A stretch of DNA of 46,185 nucleotides from Halomonas sp. 328 (lineage in GTDB: Bacteria > Pseudomonadota > Gammaproteobacteria > Pseudomonadales > Halomonadaceae). The stretch covers positions 1-46,185 of the forward strand of contig NZ_JADOTW010000030.1 in NCBI RefSeq assembly GCF_015645095.1, in the 5' to 3' direction. A program made the translations under genes and the position numbers. Below the pieces are notes generated by a model. The model was not told the DNA's origin and did no database searches. It was given only the letters and a program-made list of their open reading frames with translations. Positions 17,900-26,113 of the stretch are shown one piece after another; position 1 is the stretch's first letter; every line of letters begins with the position of its first letter.

Positions 17900-18024
17900 C
17901 TTACAACAAGCCAGAGAACGAAAAACAACCCCCCCACTGCCACCAAAAACAACCACCATGAATAAAAGTTCACCATGAAAAACAACAGAAGCGCTGCCTT
18001 AACCAGAAAGGGCAACAGACGCAT
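17896..18024 (-). CDS. Small two-helix membrane protein (42 residues)
   Basis: A 42-codon frame from ATG 18024 to TGA 17898-17896, starting 33 nt after the stop of the 345-residue ATP-grasp gene. The product is almost wholly hydrophobic, with two likely membrane segments (LLPFLVKAALLLFFMV and WWLFLVAVGGLFFVLWLVV) joined by NFYS. Only a weak purine stretch precedes the ATG. Composition and position between ligase genes argue for a real micro-protein, but homologues would be needed to be sure. With the 54-residue protein downstream, it is the only membrane element amid soluble ATP-grasp enzymes. Confidence 0.45.
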   Translation of the reverse strand: MRLLPFLVKAALLLFFMVNFYSWWLFLVAVGGLFFVLWLVVS

Positions 18025-18057
18025 GTATAAGGCGCCCCAACATGACCGCCAAAACAA

Positions 18058-19095
18058 TCAACAATCCATATCAACCCCAAAAACATGGTCTATTATATTT
18101 TTCGCAACATCACGTGCCTCTCCAGCAGAAGGAAAGGCGTGTGCTGTCAGACCAGGATCCCAATTAACCTCTATAACCACCGATTTAGAACCACTTGAAA
18201 AGTGATCATTAGACAAAATATCAACCCCAGCATACTCTAATCCGGGGATAGCCTTACATGCCCTAACAGCAAGTTTCTTAAGATCTGGATGCACATCACC
18301 TGTAATATCAACATTTTCCGCCCCCGTTGAAATATTTGAATTCCTCCTAACAAACACCTTCACCCCTTCAGGAACAACTGACTCAATATCATACCCCTGC
18401 TCTCTCAAAACAAAAGAAACCGAGTCATCAAGCCTGATTTTTTTCAGAGACGGAACACCCAGAAAAGAACGCCTCTCATTCTCTTCATTCACAAGCTGGA
18501 TAATAGGTTTAACGCCATCCCCAACAACTGAAGGCACCCTTCTCTCCGAAACAGCCACTACTTCATCACCAACCACGAAATACCTACAGTCTCTTCCTTC
18601 CAAGTACTCCTCAACAAGTATATCCTTACCTGTTTTCTCGACCAGCCCCCATGCCTCGAAAAACGACTCTCTCCCTTTAAGATTCAAGTGAACATCTTTC
18701 CCATGAATACCCACCACAGGCTTGATAACCTTTGGAAGCGAGTCAGCCTCATAATATTTCAGCGCTTTATTTTTAGATTTACCTGAAAATGCTTTCCCTT
18801 TAGGAGTTGGCACACCAGCTTCCCTCAAATACTGAGAAGTAAGGTGTTTGTAGGCCGTTATTTTCTGAGCATGAGCGGGCATCCGGCAACACATAACTCC
18901 AGAAAACAACTCCCGACGTACTTCGCTTGATATCTCAAAAAATCTATTTGAGATCCTCCTCACCCCCAAGCCACTATTAATGGCAGAGTTAACAATCATG
19001 GCCATATTGTACCTCTTGGCCTTTAGCAGCTCATGAACCTCTTTGTGAGCAGCCCACTCATACACCCCTTTATCTTTAATCAAAACACACCCCAA
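18058..19095 (-). CDS. Cyanophycin-synthetase/GshF-like ATP-grasp ligase (345 residues)
   Basis: A 345-residue single-domain ATP-grasp protein. Motifs in order: helical N-domain, a KPVVGIHGKDV nucleotide loop (K125, G129-G132), EEYLEGRDCRYFVV, the RRVPSVVGDG block (186-194) typical of cyanophycin synthetase and GshF, RRNSNISTGAENVDI (250-264), and the metal-binding E309-x-N311 in IEVNWDPG. All residues expected for catalysis are present, so it should form an acyl-phosphate and then an amide. Unlike its neighbours it lacks the C-terminal ~70-residue module. The start is uncertain: TTG 19095 keeps the N-domain full length, TTG 19083 and a GTG at residue 11 are alternatives, and none has a strong ribosome site. 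The gene is AT-rich and follows the next ligase by 10 bp. Confidence 0.8.
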   Translation of the reverse strand: MGCVLIKDKGVYEWAAHKEVHELLKAKRYNMAMIVNSAINSGLGVRRISNRFFEISSEVRRELFSGVMCCRMPAHAQKITAYKHLTSQYLREAGVPTPKGKAFSGKSKNKALKYYEADSLPKVIKPVVGIHGKDVHLNLKGRESFFEAWGLVEKTGKDILVEEYLEGRDCRYFVVGDEVVAVSERRVPSVVGDGVKPIIQLVNEENERRSFLGVPSLKKIRLDDSVSFVLREQGYDIESVVPEGVKVFVRRNSNISTGAENVDITGDVHPDLKKLAVRACKAIPGLEYAGVDILSNDHFSSGSKSVVIEVNWDPGLTAHAFPSAGEARDVAKNIIDHVFGVDMDC

Positions 19096-19105
19096 AAAGG
19101 CTATT

Positions 19106-20506
19106 TTATATAAAAAACCTGAACCCTTGCGGGATCACACCACTCCAACCACTAGATTTTACATGACAAAAACCTAAAATCTCACAAAACTCATCAAAAA
19201 ACCCATCAACACTCTTCCTACTCCCCGAAACAACAAGGGTAAATTCATCCATCTTCCCTTTTTTTAGAAAGCCATCCACTTTCAACTCTCTTGCAAGCTT
19301 AAGCATTCTATTACGCTTAAGAGAAAAACCCTTAGATGCATGAAGCACATAGCACCTTCTAATCAAATCGCCATTATTCTTCTTCTTAGAAGAAGCCAGA
19401 GTTACAGATCTTGCAACACCGCTTGCAATTGGAGCCAGCACTGAGGAAATATCGAAGATTAGCTTCTTATCAATCTGATCATGTGTTAGCGGCGCATCAG
19501 GATAATAATAATCAATTATAGCTCTTGGTATATCCCTGCCTTGACCATCAGATGGATACATATTAACGCCAATCTGAGCTCTTGAGTTCATCTCTATAAC
19601 TGCATGACCTCCTGTCTTCATATCATACAGAACATCAACCCCACAGTATTCCAAACCGGGAATCGATGAAATAGCTTTAATAGCAGATTGCTTGACAGTT
19701 CCAGGCAGGCTCTCAGTTGCATCAATCACATCGCCACCAGCAGAAGCATTCGCTTTCCCCCGCAAGAACAAACGCTCCCCCTTTCCAAGCACGCTAGTTA
19801 GCTCATACCCCGCCTCCTTTATCTTCATAAAAACCTCCCTATCTTTTCTTATTAGACCTTTAGACAAGAAAGGGTTTTTTTTCCTATCATTATTCTTTAT
19901 GCCAATCAGCTCATCAACAGTATGCTCCCCATCGCCAACAACATTGGCAGGCACTCTCTTGACCGCACCTGCCACTTCTCCACCGACCACAAAGACTCTA
20001 TAGTCCTCCCCTAGCACATGCTGCTCAACAACCACCTCTTTCACATTCAACTGATCAACCACATAATTGTAAGCATCAACAATCTCCCCCTTGCTTTTAA
20101 GATTGGTAAAAACCCCTCGCCCCAATGTCCCATCGAGAGGCTTAATCACCACCGGAAATCCTATTTCACCCACATACTTGAGCAAAGGCTCAACACCTAG
20201 GGCTGATGAAAATGACTTTCCCAGAGGAACAGCGACTCCACTCTCAAGCATTAACTCCCTAGCTTTCTGCTTATTTTTTATCGCCGTAATCGCTTCATTT
20301 GTGGTCAATGAACATTTCGACCTATTGAAAACCATAGACCGACCTTTTGACTCGATCCTATATCTATTGAATTCCGCATCCAGCACTGTTACTTCGAGGC
20401 CACGCCTCCATGCCTCCAAAGAGATAGTATAACTACACAGTTTGCTACCAAACGCATCCCGAACAACTTTTGATGAAAAATGTTCTGGCCAAGAGCGGTA
20501 TGCCAT
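19106..20506 (-). CDS. Cyanophycin-synthetase/GshF-like ATP-grasp ligase with acylphosphatase-like tail (466 residues)
   Basis: A 466-residue protein: N-domain (1-~85), an ATP-grasp core with KPLDGTLGRGV (K122, G126-G131), EQHVLGEDYRVFVV, KRVPANVVGDGEHTVDEL (183-200), ASAGGDVIDAT and the metal-binding E305-x-N307, then a C-terminal unit (~383-446). In that tail LARELKVDGFL and LVVSGSRKSVDGF follow the pattern of acylphosphatases, but the catalytic Arg and Asn of that family are not apparent. The core is fully equipped for amino acid ligation; the substrate is unknown. The start ATG 20506 is preceded by GAGGA and then nine consecutive G residues, an unusual spacing tract. Low GC compared with flanking genes. 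Confidence 0.82.
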   Translation of the reverse strand: MAYRSWPEHFSSKVVRDAFGSKLCSYTISLEAWRRGLEVTVLDAEFNRYRIESKGRSMVFNRSKCSLTTNEAITAIKNKQKARELMLESGVAVPLGKSFSSALGVEPLLKYVGEIGFPVVIKPLDGTLGRGVFTNLKSKGEIVDAYNYVVDQLNVKEVVVEQHVLGEDYRVFVVGGEVAGAVKRVPANVVGDGEHTVDELIGIKNNDRKKNPFLSKGLIRKDREVFMKIKEAGYELTSVLGKGERLFLRGKANASAGGDVIDATESLPGTVKQSAIKAISSIPGLEYCGVDVLYDMKTGGHAVIEMNSRAQIGVNMYPSDGQGRDIPRAIIDYYYPDAPLTHDQIDKKLIFDISSVLAPIASGVARSVTLASSKKKNNGDLIRRCYVLHASKGFSLKRNRMLKLARELKVDGFLKKGKMDEFTLVVSGSRKSVDGFFDEFCEILGFCHVKSSGWSGVIPQGFRFFI

Positions 20507-20515
20507 CCCCCCCCC
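20507..20515 (-). repeat. G9 homopolymer between ribosome site and start codon
   Basis: The plus strand shows C9 at 20507-20515, so the mRNA has nine G residues between GAGGA and the ATG of the 466-residue ligase. Runs of this length are prone to slippage, and a change would alter the Shine-Dalgarno spacing. It stands out because the surrounding DNA is AT-rich. Confidence 0.7.
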
Positions 20516-20579
20516 TCCTCATTAAACTAGATTTATCAAAGAAATTAGAAACCCCAACACCCAAACCAGGCCATCACCC

Positions 20580-21734
20580 TCAGCTTCTTAGCAATAGAAT
20601 CTTTTTCTTCAACGAGGGCTTCCTTACTATAGTGAGATTTGACACATGGTGCTCGAAGAAGACCTTATCAATAAACAAAGCCGCAGCCATAGCCTTACCT
20701 CTCATTGAAACCCCAACCACTCCACTAACTTCATCTGATGACTTAACTGACAATGAACCACCAACCGATGCCGCCATGGCTCCTAAAGAGTCTACAAACA
20801 GCCTTGAATTCGTCACCCCATGAAAATACAGATCATAAGTTGAGCTCAACTTCCTACTTCTTAATATCACGCCAGCACTTTGAGCCTCTCTAACAAAAAC
20901 TTCAGAGAAAACTTTATCGCAGAAATCCAGATTGGACTTATAGTCCTCTGGAATAACAACCCTTTCACAAAGCTCGACAACGTACGGACCGTCATCTCGA
21001 TTATGGACAATATCCACCGTCCCATTCCTGAGACCAGATATCGTAATCACTGCTCGCTCGGCAAGCTCTTTGATCATACCAGGAGCTTCAACCTCGGTGC
21101 TTGAGCCACCGTTCCTCTGCAATGAAGCGACGGCCTTTCCGGCCACCACATAAACACGATACTGATCTCCAGAAATCTGCTTTTCAATAAGAAATCTGGC
21201 CTTCTCAGATTTACTTCTGCTACCATCCTCATCAACTTCAGCGGATGACAGATTTATCGTTTGAGCATAAGAGGCCGGTTCAGCATCACTGGTCGTCGGC
21301 AAATGTGCCTTTACTTTCTTTATTGCTTTAGCAAGCTGCTTCCTATCTTTTACATCATATACTGCGAAGGTCGGATTCTCTCCAAAGACCTCCTTGACAA
21401 CAACAGGGTAGCCGATCCTATTGGCATACTTTACGGGATCTTTCTCGGCAAAATATGAGAAGGTTGCCCCTTTTGGAACACGAACGCCTTTGCGCTGGTG
21501 TATGGCACGCCGGAACCGTTTCTGAAGAACAAATGTCACTGTAGAGAGCCGCGTACTTAGCGCCACACTGTGAACAAAAGCAGTGTTATTATCCTGAACC
21601 TTTTCAGAATCACTCTCTACGTAAATTAGCTGGCCAGGCATGACCTTTGTCTTTGCACCATACAGGACTGCCTGGAGCAAGACATTGAATCCGTCAAAGT
21701 TTTCGTTCTTCACTGAACTGGCAATACTATTCAT
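20580..21734 (-). CDS. Degenerate ATP-grasp paralogue (384 residues)
   Basis: A 384-residue relative of the adjacent ligases. It retains the general layout (VVVKEVFGENPTFAV at 111-125, EKQISGDQYRVYVV, TVDIVHNRDDGPYVVELCE) and a C-terminal ~60-residue unit like those of its neighbours. Key features are lost: the glycine-rich loop is GENPTF instead of a G-x-G-x-G pattern, the VVGDG substrate block is missing entirely, and the metal-binding E-x-N reads E254-L-C256. It may be a non-catalytic partner of the neighbouring enzymes or an inactivated copy; its frame is intact, which argues against simple decay. Start ATG 21734 has AGGA upstream at a good distance. It lies 20 bp downstream of the 641-residue gene. 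Confidence 0.75.
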   Translation of the reverse strand: MNSIASSVKNENFDGFNVLLQAVLYGAKTKVMPGQLIYVESDSEKVQDNNTAFVHSVALSTRLSTVTFVLQKRFRRAIHQRKGVRVPKGATFSYFAEKDPVKYANRIGYPVVVKEVFGENPTFAVYDVKDRKQLAKAIKKVKAHLPTTSDAEPASYAQTINLSSAEVDEDGSRSKSEKARFLIEKQISGDQYRVYVVAGKAVASLQRNGGSSTEVEAPGMIKELAERAVITISGLRNGTVDIVHNRDDGPYVVELCERVVIPEDYKSNLDFCDKVFSEVFVREAQSAGVILRSRKLSSTYDLYFHGVTNSRLFVDSLGAMAASVGGSLSVKSSDEVSGVVGVSMRGKAMAAALFIDKVFFEHHVSNLTIVRKPSLKKKILLLRS

Positions 21735-21754
21735 TCTTTTTTCCTGAACCCTTG

Positions 21755-23680
21755 CTATGCAAGCAGCCGAGCTTTTACTGATGAGGGGCGGGATGAAGTG
21801 GGGCCTACAATGAGTCGAGTTGCCATCATGGAAACCGACTTAACACTCCCGTCTATCTCAATACTTACTCGAGATGGACCAGCATCTTGTGCAGAATAGG
21901 ACACCCCCAACTGCCTGGCTGACCTGCGAGCCCAGCGCAGATAATCCTCTTTGTCCAGCGCCCCCTTAACCTCGCAAAGAACCTTGCATCGACCATCGTT
22001 AAACTGTTCTGAGACTTTGATATCGAAGTCATGTGCAACGTTGGTAAATATCGACTTCACCACTTCACGAGGCTTGCCAAACATTGGATATTCACAGTTG
22101 CCTATTGCCGCCTTGGCATTCAGCTCGATAATAGCGGCAGACTGAGAGGAGATCTCCTTGGTATGATCTTCGATAAGGATATCAACACCACAGTAACGCA
22201 GGCCTGGAACAGCTTTCGTAGCCCTTACGGCAGCTTCTTTTATAGATGGGTGGAGCTCATCCAGGACATCCACAGAGTCAGCCCCTTGTGAAAGGTTGCA
22301 ACTCGTCCCGAATACAACATGCTCCCCTAGTGATGGAACTCTCAGAAGATCAATAGAGTGATCGTTGATATTCCCAAAGGCATTGTCTTCCTCAATAAAT
22401 GCCGAACGATCAATAAAGTGCGGATTCCTCATACGCCATGCATGCTTGGCCAGCATCAGATCGGCCATGCTGTGCACACCATCACCGGTCACAGAGGCAA
22501 GCTCACGGCATAGCGCCCCTTTGACCTCATCACCGACCACCACAACCCTGTAGTCCTTTCCTTTAATGAATTTTTCAACTATGAAGTCACTATCCTTGTA
22601 TACGCTACGCCCTAACGTATTGATTGCATTTAGCAGCTCGTCCTGGGTCCGTATATTTACGACAACCCCCTCGCCTTTAGATCCATTCAGGGGTTTGCAG
22701 ACGAGTGGATAACCAATCAAATCGGCATAATCAAGAGCTGACTGCACATCTTTAGGTTCAAATGCCCTCCCGGCTGGCACAGGCAGGCCTTTCTCGCTTA
22801 ACACTTGCCGTGTCGCTTCCTTATCGACACAGAAGGCATGTGACACGATGCTTGAAAGCTGAGATGTGCTCCAGCTAAACAGCATATTATTTCTGTTTTC
22901 ATCCTCTGCGATCAGGCTAAACTTACTCAATCTTGTCGCTGACAGACCGAAACCAAGGGCATAATAATAGAAAAGATACCCTTTGGTTCCGTTCTTCTTC
23001 AGCAGCTTGAGCTCTTCAAAGTCCGAATACTCGTTTATCTCTTTCCCATAGATAAAAGGCTTAGCCGGCAGAGGAAAGACCGCATAGTCTTCGATTCTAT
23101 AAAAACTTCTAGACAAGAAAGCAACCCTGTCCGCTTTCACGCCATCTACATAGCACTCGGCCTTGGAGAACTCTTCCCTACCCTTGAGCACCCTGATCAG
23201 ATCATTGATGGCCAGGCGGAAGGGTCTCAGTCTAGCCTTCACTTTGTCTTCTAGCAGCGAAGTGCTTTCTTCCTTGTCATCCTCGTCCAACTGAGCAACA
23301 TGCATCAGCTCATCATAGTTCTTATCAGCAGAGTATGAACATACCTCATCCCTGTACTGGTAAACTATCTTGCGTATATCTTTACACCTGTAGTCTTCGA
23401 GAAGAGACACGCCTGATGCTTTCTCCAAAGCACATTCCATCATGCTCCTGCTCAACATTGGAATACGGCCAATCTTGCTCTTGATATAGCCATTCCTGAC
23501 GATGCACAGCCTAACCCCCCCGACATTGGCATTAAGCGTGATGGTATATGTTGGCCGTTTCTCGCCTACCTCTTCCAGCTGCTTTTTGAACAGAAACAGT
23601 TCACATGATTCTATTTTTACGCCAAACTCCGCCAGCTCGCCTTTAGCCAAACAAGCATCAATCGACATGACTCCATCCAT
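21755..23680 (-). CDS. Large ATP-grasp ligase with unusual N-terminal region (641 residues)
   Basis: A 641-residue protein, start ATG 23680 chosen because GGGAG lies 6 nt upstream (an alternative frame start at 23704 lacks this). The ATP-grasp core (~275-550) has KPLNGSKGEGVVV (K329, loop 333-338), VEKFIKGKDYRVVVV, VTGDGVHS (GDG 399-401), NLSQGADSVDV, and the metal-binding E519-x-N521. A ~65-residue C-terminal module follows. The first ~230 residues have no clear counterpart in cyanophycin synthetase; their start (VKIESCELFLFKK) recalls the first strand of the enolase-superfamily N-domain seen in the 922-residue fusion, but no barrel follows. Expected function: ATP-dependent ligation of an amino acid or similar carboxylate. 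Confidence 0.78.
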   Translation of the reverse strand: MDGVMSIDACLAKGELAEFGVKIESCELFLFKKQLEEVGEKRPTYTITLNANVGGVRLCIVRNGYIKSKIGRIPMLSRSMMECALEKASGVSLLEDYRCKDIRKIVYQYRDEVCSYSADKNYDELMHVAQLDEDDKEESTSLLEDKVKARLRPFRLAINDLIRVLKGREEFSKAECYVDGVKADRVAFLSRSFYRIEDYAVFPLPAKPFIYGKEINEYSDFEELKLLKKNGTKGYLFYYYALGFGLSATRLSKFSLIAEDENRNNMLFSWSTSQLSSIVSHAFCVDKEATRQVLSEKGLPVPAGRAFEPKDVQSALDYADLIGYPLVCKPLNGSKGEGVVVNIRTQDELLNAINTLGRSVYKDSDFIVEKFIKGKDYRVVVVGDEVKGALCRELASVTGDGVHSMADLMLAKHAWRMRNPHFIDRSAFIEEDNAFGNINDHSIDLLRVPSLGEHVVFGTSCNLSQGADSVDVLDELHPSIKEAAVRATKAVPGLRYCGVDILIEDHTKEISSQSAAIIELNAKAAIGNCEYPMFGKPREVVKSIFTNVAHDFDIKVSEQFNDGRCKVLCEVKGALDKEDYLRWARRSARQLGVSYSAQDAGPSRVSIEIDGSVKSVSMMATRLIVGPTSSRPSSVKARLLA

Positions 23681-23729
23681 AAGTATCTCCCTCCCTTCAA
23701 CCAACTACCTACCAAATAATATAGGGCAC

Positions 23730-24917
23730 TCAGGTTTCTAAGGCACCCTTGCAATACAAAAGCCCATTTTTCTCAAGAAAATCTACATATCCCTTATCGG
23801 TAAGAAGAGGCTTATGCATTTGGAAGAGCCTAACCTGACTGTAGCTATTTCCTTCCAACACGACAAAACCATCGTCGCATAGTATTAAGTCGAAGCCACA
23901 ATAACTCAGATATGGAAGCTTATTAAATAGATCACACAGCGCCTGCATGTGTGCCTTCCAGTCGGGAACAAAGCCTCCTTTTATCCACTCACCAGTATCC
24001 GGATGCTCTTCCCAGCGCTTACCGCTATATTTCCCGGCTGCGGCAACGGCGCTTCCTAGCCGTCCCGTCTCCCTGTCTATCTCGATGCTTAACCCCCCCA
24101 AAGAAAAATTATCAATGGGGTAGGATTCACTATTTCCTACGCGCAGCACCGCCCGCACGACATAAGGCTTTCCGGTGGTGGCATCACGAACCACAAGCAC
24201 CCTTACGGTATTAACCGTCAAGGGATAAAGCCGTCGCGAGAAGTCTCCCTGCTGCACATATTCATTAACAATAAACGGAACGCGCTGCTGGCCAAACATC
24301 TCGCCAAGCTGCTCGCACTTCACCGTAAAGCGAGGCGCCTTTTCATCGTTGGTTTCAACAACTGCATGCTGTTTATCAATACGGATAAAATAAATTCCGC
24401 CTCCCCCCCCTCCGCCCAGGGGCTTTGCCACCAGTATCATGGGCTCGGACTGGCCGCTTGCCACACGCTCCCAGGTCTTCCCATGCGTCACGACGCGTCC
24501 ATTGCGGAAGGTGGCGATGGTTCTTGGCACTTGACAGTGTTTTCCAAAAACCTGATCAAATAGTATTTTGTTATTAAAAACAACGCTATATGAACCATTG
24601 ACCAGGCGCGTCAGCCAACGCTGCACATCGCTGAGATATAGGTCCACGTTATCTGGACCGAGGCCATAGAGGCGTATCTTCTCCGGGAGGAATCCACGCT
24701 CATAGAGGAACTCCGCCTGCTCCGCGGTGATCTTTTCCAGGTCAGGGTCGGCATGAAAGTCCAGTGTGAAGCGCTTATGCAGAGCCAGCGCCTCGGTACC
24801 ACTCAGGTTGGCCATGAAGAGGCGGTGATGGTCCTTAGGCAGGCCCTCTACCACTGGCATGGTTGGCGGCATTGCCTGAGGGGGTAATACTGGCTTGGTC
24901 GGAGAGAGCGACAACAT
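23730..24917 (-). CDS. Sugar-transfer-associated ATP-grasp protein (395 residues)
   Basis: A 395-residue protein of the 'sugar-transfer associated ATP-grasp' family (PF14397 type). It shows AKPLGGGGGGGIYF (K165, seven glycines 168-174), NEYVQQGDFSRRLYP, LTVNTVRVLVVRD, NFSLGGLSIEID, and a final FDLILCDDGFVVLEGNSYSQ with the metal-binding E355-x-N357. It is the best preserved of three neighbouring paralogues. The family is found in polysaccharide loci and predicted to couple carboxylates to amines; no partner is known here. ATG 24917 has AGGGG upstream. It follows the 394-residue paralogue by 11 bp. The glycine loop is encoded by a run containing G8. Confidence 0.82.
   Translation of the reverse strand: MLSLSPTKPVLPPQAMPPTMPVVEGLPKDHHRLFMANLSGTEALALHKRFTLDFHADPDLEKITAEQAEFLYERGFLPEKIRLYGLGPDNVDLYLSDVQRWLTRLVNGSYSVVFNNKILFDQVFGKHCQVPRTIATFRNGRVVTHGKTWERVASGQSEPMILVAKPLGGGGGGGIYFIRIDKQHAVVETNDEKAPRFTVKCEQLGEMFGQQRVPFIVNEYVQQGDFSRRLYPLTVNTVRVLVVRDATTGKPYVVRAVLRVGNSESYPIDNFSLGGLSIEIDRETGRLGSAVAAAGKYSGKRWEEHPDTGEWIKGGFVPDWKAHMQALCDLFNKLPYLSYCGFDLILCDDGFVVLEGNSYSQVRLFQMHKPLLTDKGYVDFLEKNGLLYCKGALET
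24403..24410 (-). repeat. G8 homopolymer in the glycine-rich ATP loop
   Basis: Eight consecutive G residues on the coding (minus) strand lie within the codons for the seven-glycine nucleotide loop of the 395-residue ATP-grasp protein. Loss or gain of one base would truncate the protein near residue 170. It is partly explained by the need to encode glycines. Confidence 0.6.
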
Positions 24918-24928
24918 GGTGGCAACCC

Positions 24929-26113
24929 CTAGATTCCAAACTCACGGATAAATTCGATGGCCACTTCAGACTGCATCAGGGGGCCATGAACCTGGAAAGG
25001 GACGACACTGAGCTGGCTACGCAGCCCTATCAGCCGTGGGGTGTCGCCACTTATATCGATATCGAGCTGCGCGAAGGTAAAGAGGGGCTTCTTGGCAATC
25101 TCGGCCAGAATTCTCTGCTGGGCGAAGCGCCATGCCTCTTGATAACGCCTCCGTTCCCAAGGGCGAGGCCGACGAGGTGCGCCTAGGAGAGCATTGGCCC
25201 GGTAGCGCACCACGCTTTTCACTCGGCCACTATTCAGCGAGAGACGATAGCTTTTGCCAGTGTGATGTCCCCTGGGACACTCGGTACGCTCTACCACGGC
25301 AGCCAGCAGGACCAGTTCCGCGCTCGCAGGATCGAGCATCATCACTGCCTTCAGGCACGGCCCCGGGGCGGGCGGTCTATCGGAGGCCAGCATGGGCAGG
25401 CGCCGAGCATAGAGCTGGTACTGCAGTGCGGGCGTCTCCAGCATCTGACGCGCCTGGCCGTTGGCCAAGGGTAGGAGGCGTGCCTGGAGGTCGCTGATAT
25501 AGGCATTGGCCTGGGTATTGGGCAGCCCATAGAGCGCTTTCTTGTCGGGCAGGAAGCCGCGGTTATGGAGGTACTCCGCATCTTCTTGGCTTAGCCGGCA
25601 CGACTCGCGCTGAAACTCTTGGCTAAAGTCTCGCCAGGCCTCTACGCCCTCGGCCTTATCCAGGCGTTTTACCCTCCCCTCGTGACTCAGGTCGGCACTG
25701 CGCCTGGTGTCATAGATGACCCGAGTGTGGCGCCCCCCTTTCAGATAAGGCAGGCGGGCATGGATACCCGCCAGGTGGGGTGTCGGGCGCCTCTCCTCAT
25801 TGCGGCCATAGCGCAGGTAGTGAATCAGGGGATTGATGCCGGCATTACGCACATCCTCGTTCTCCTTGAGATACCAGGTCGTGTGAAAGCCGGGGCCCGG
25901 GTTCAGTCCCTGCCAGACACCATGGCTAATAAAGTGGCCGAGGGGATCCTGCACCGCATGGGAGTCACGCTGCAGCTCGGGATAGTTACCGAGGTACCAT
26001 TCGGCACTGAAGTAGCCACTGCGCGATATTTCCTCACGCAGCGATGGCTGGCGACGGCCCAAGGCACGCCGGAGCAGGTGCTTGGTCGAGGTGGGAGTCA
26101 GAATCGGCATCAT
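24929..26113 (-). CDS. Degenerate ATP-grasp relative with two N-terminal WYL-type modules (394 residues)
   Basis: A 394-residue protein. Residues ~33-112 contain two copies of a WYL module (SAEWYLGNYPEL, then FHTTWYLKENEDV with PLIHYLRYGRNEERRP), the same unit as in the glycosyltransferases at 10439-11872 and 13257-13886. From ~180 on it aligns with the sugar-transfer-associated ATP-grasp paralogues (NRGFLPDKKALYGL; SDLQARLLPLANG; final PFQVHGPLMQSEV). The glycine-rich loop is absent, and where the metal-binding E-x-N should be it reads GLRSQ, so catalysis by this protein is unlikely. It may be a scaffold linking ligases to glycosyltransferases (inference). Start ATG 26113 overlaps the previous stop as ATGA. 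Confidence 0.72.
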   Translation of the reverse strand: MMPILTPTSTKHLLRRALGRRQPSLREEISRSGYFSAEWYLGNYPELQRDSHAVQDPLGHFISHGVWQGLNPGPGFHTTWYLKENEDVRNAGINPLIHYLRYGRNEERRPTPHLAGIHARLPYLKGGRHTRVIYDTRRSADLSHEGRVKRLDKAEGVEAWRDFSQEFQRESCRLSQEDAEYLHNRGFLPDKKALYGLPNTQANAYISDLQARLLPLANGQARQMLETPALQYQLYARRLPMLASDRPPAPGPCLKAVMMLDPASAELVLLAAVVERTECPRGHHTGKSYRLSLNSGRVKSVVRYRANALLGAPRRPRPWERRRYQEAWRFAQQRILAEIAKKPLFTFAQLDIDISGDTPRLIGLRSQLSVVPFQVHGPLMQSEVAIEFIREFGI

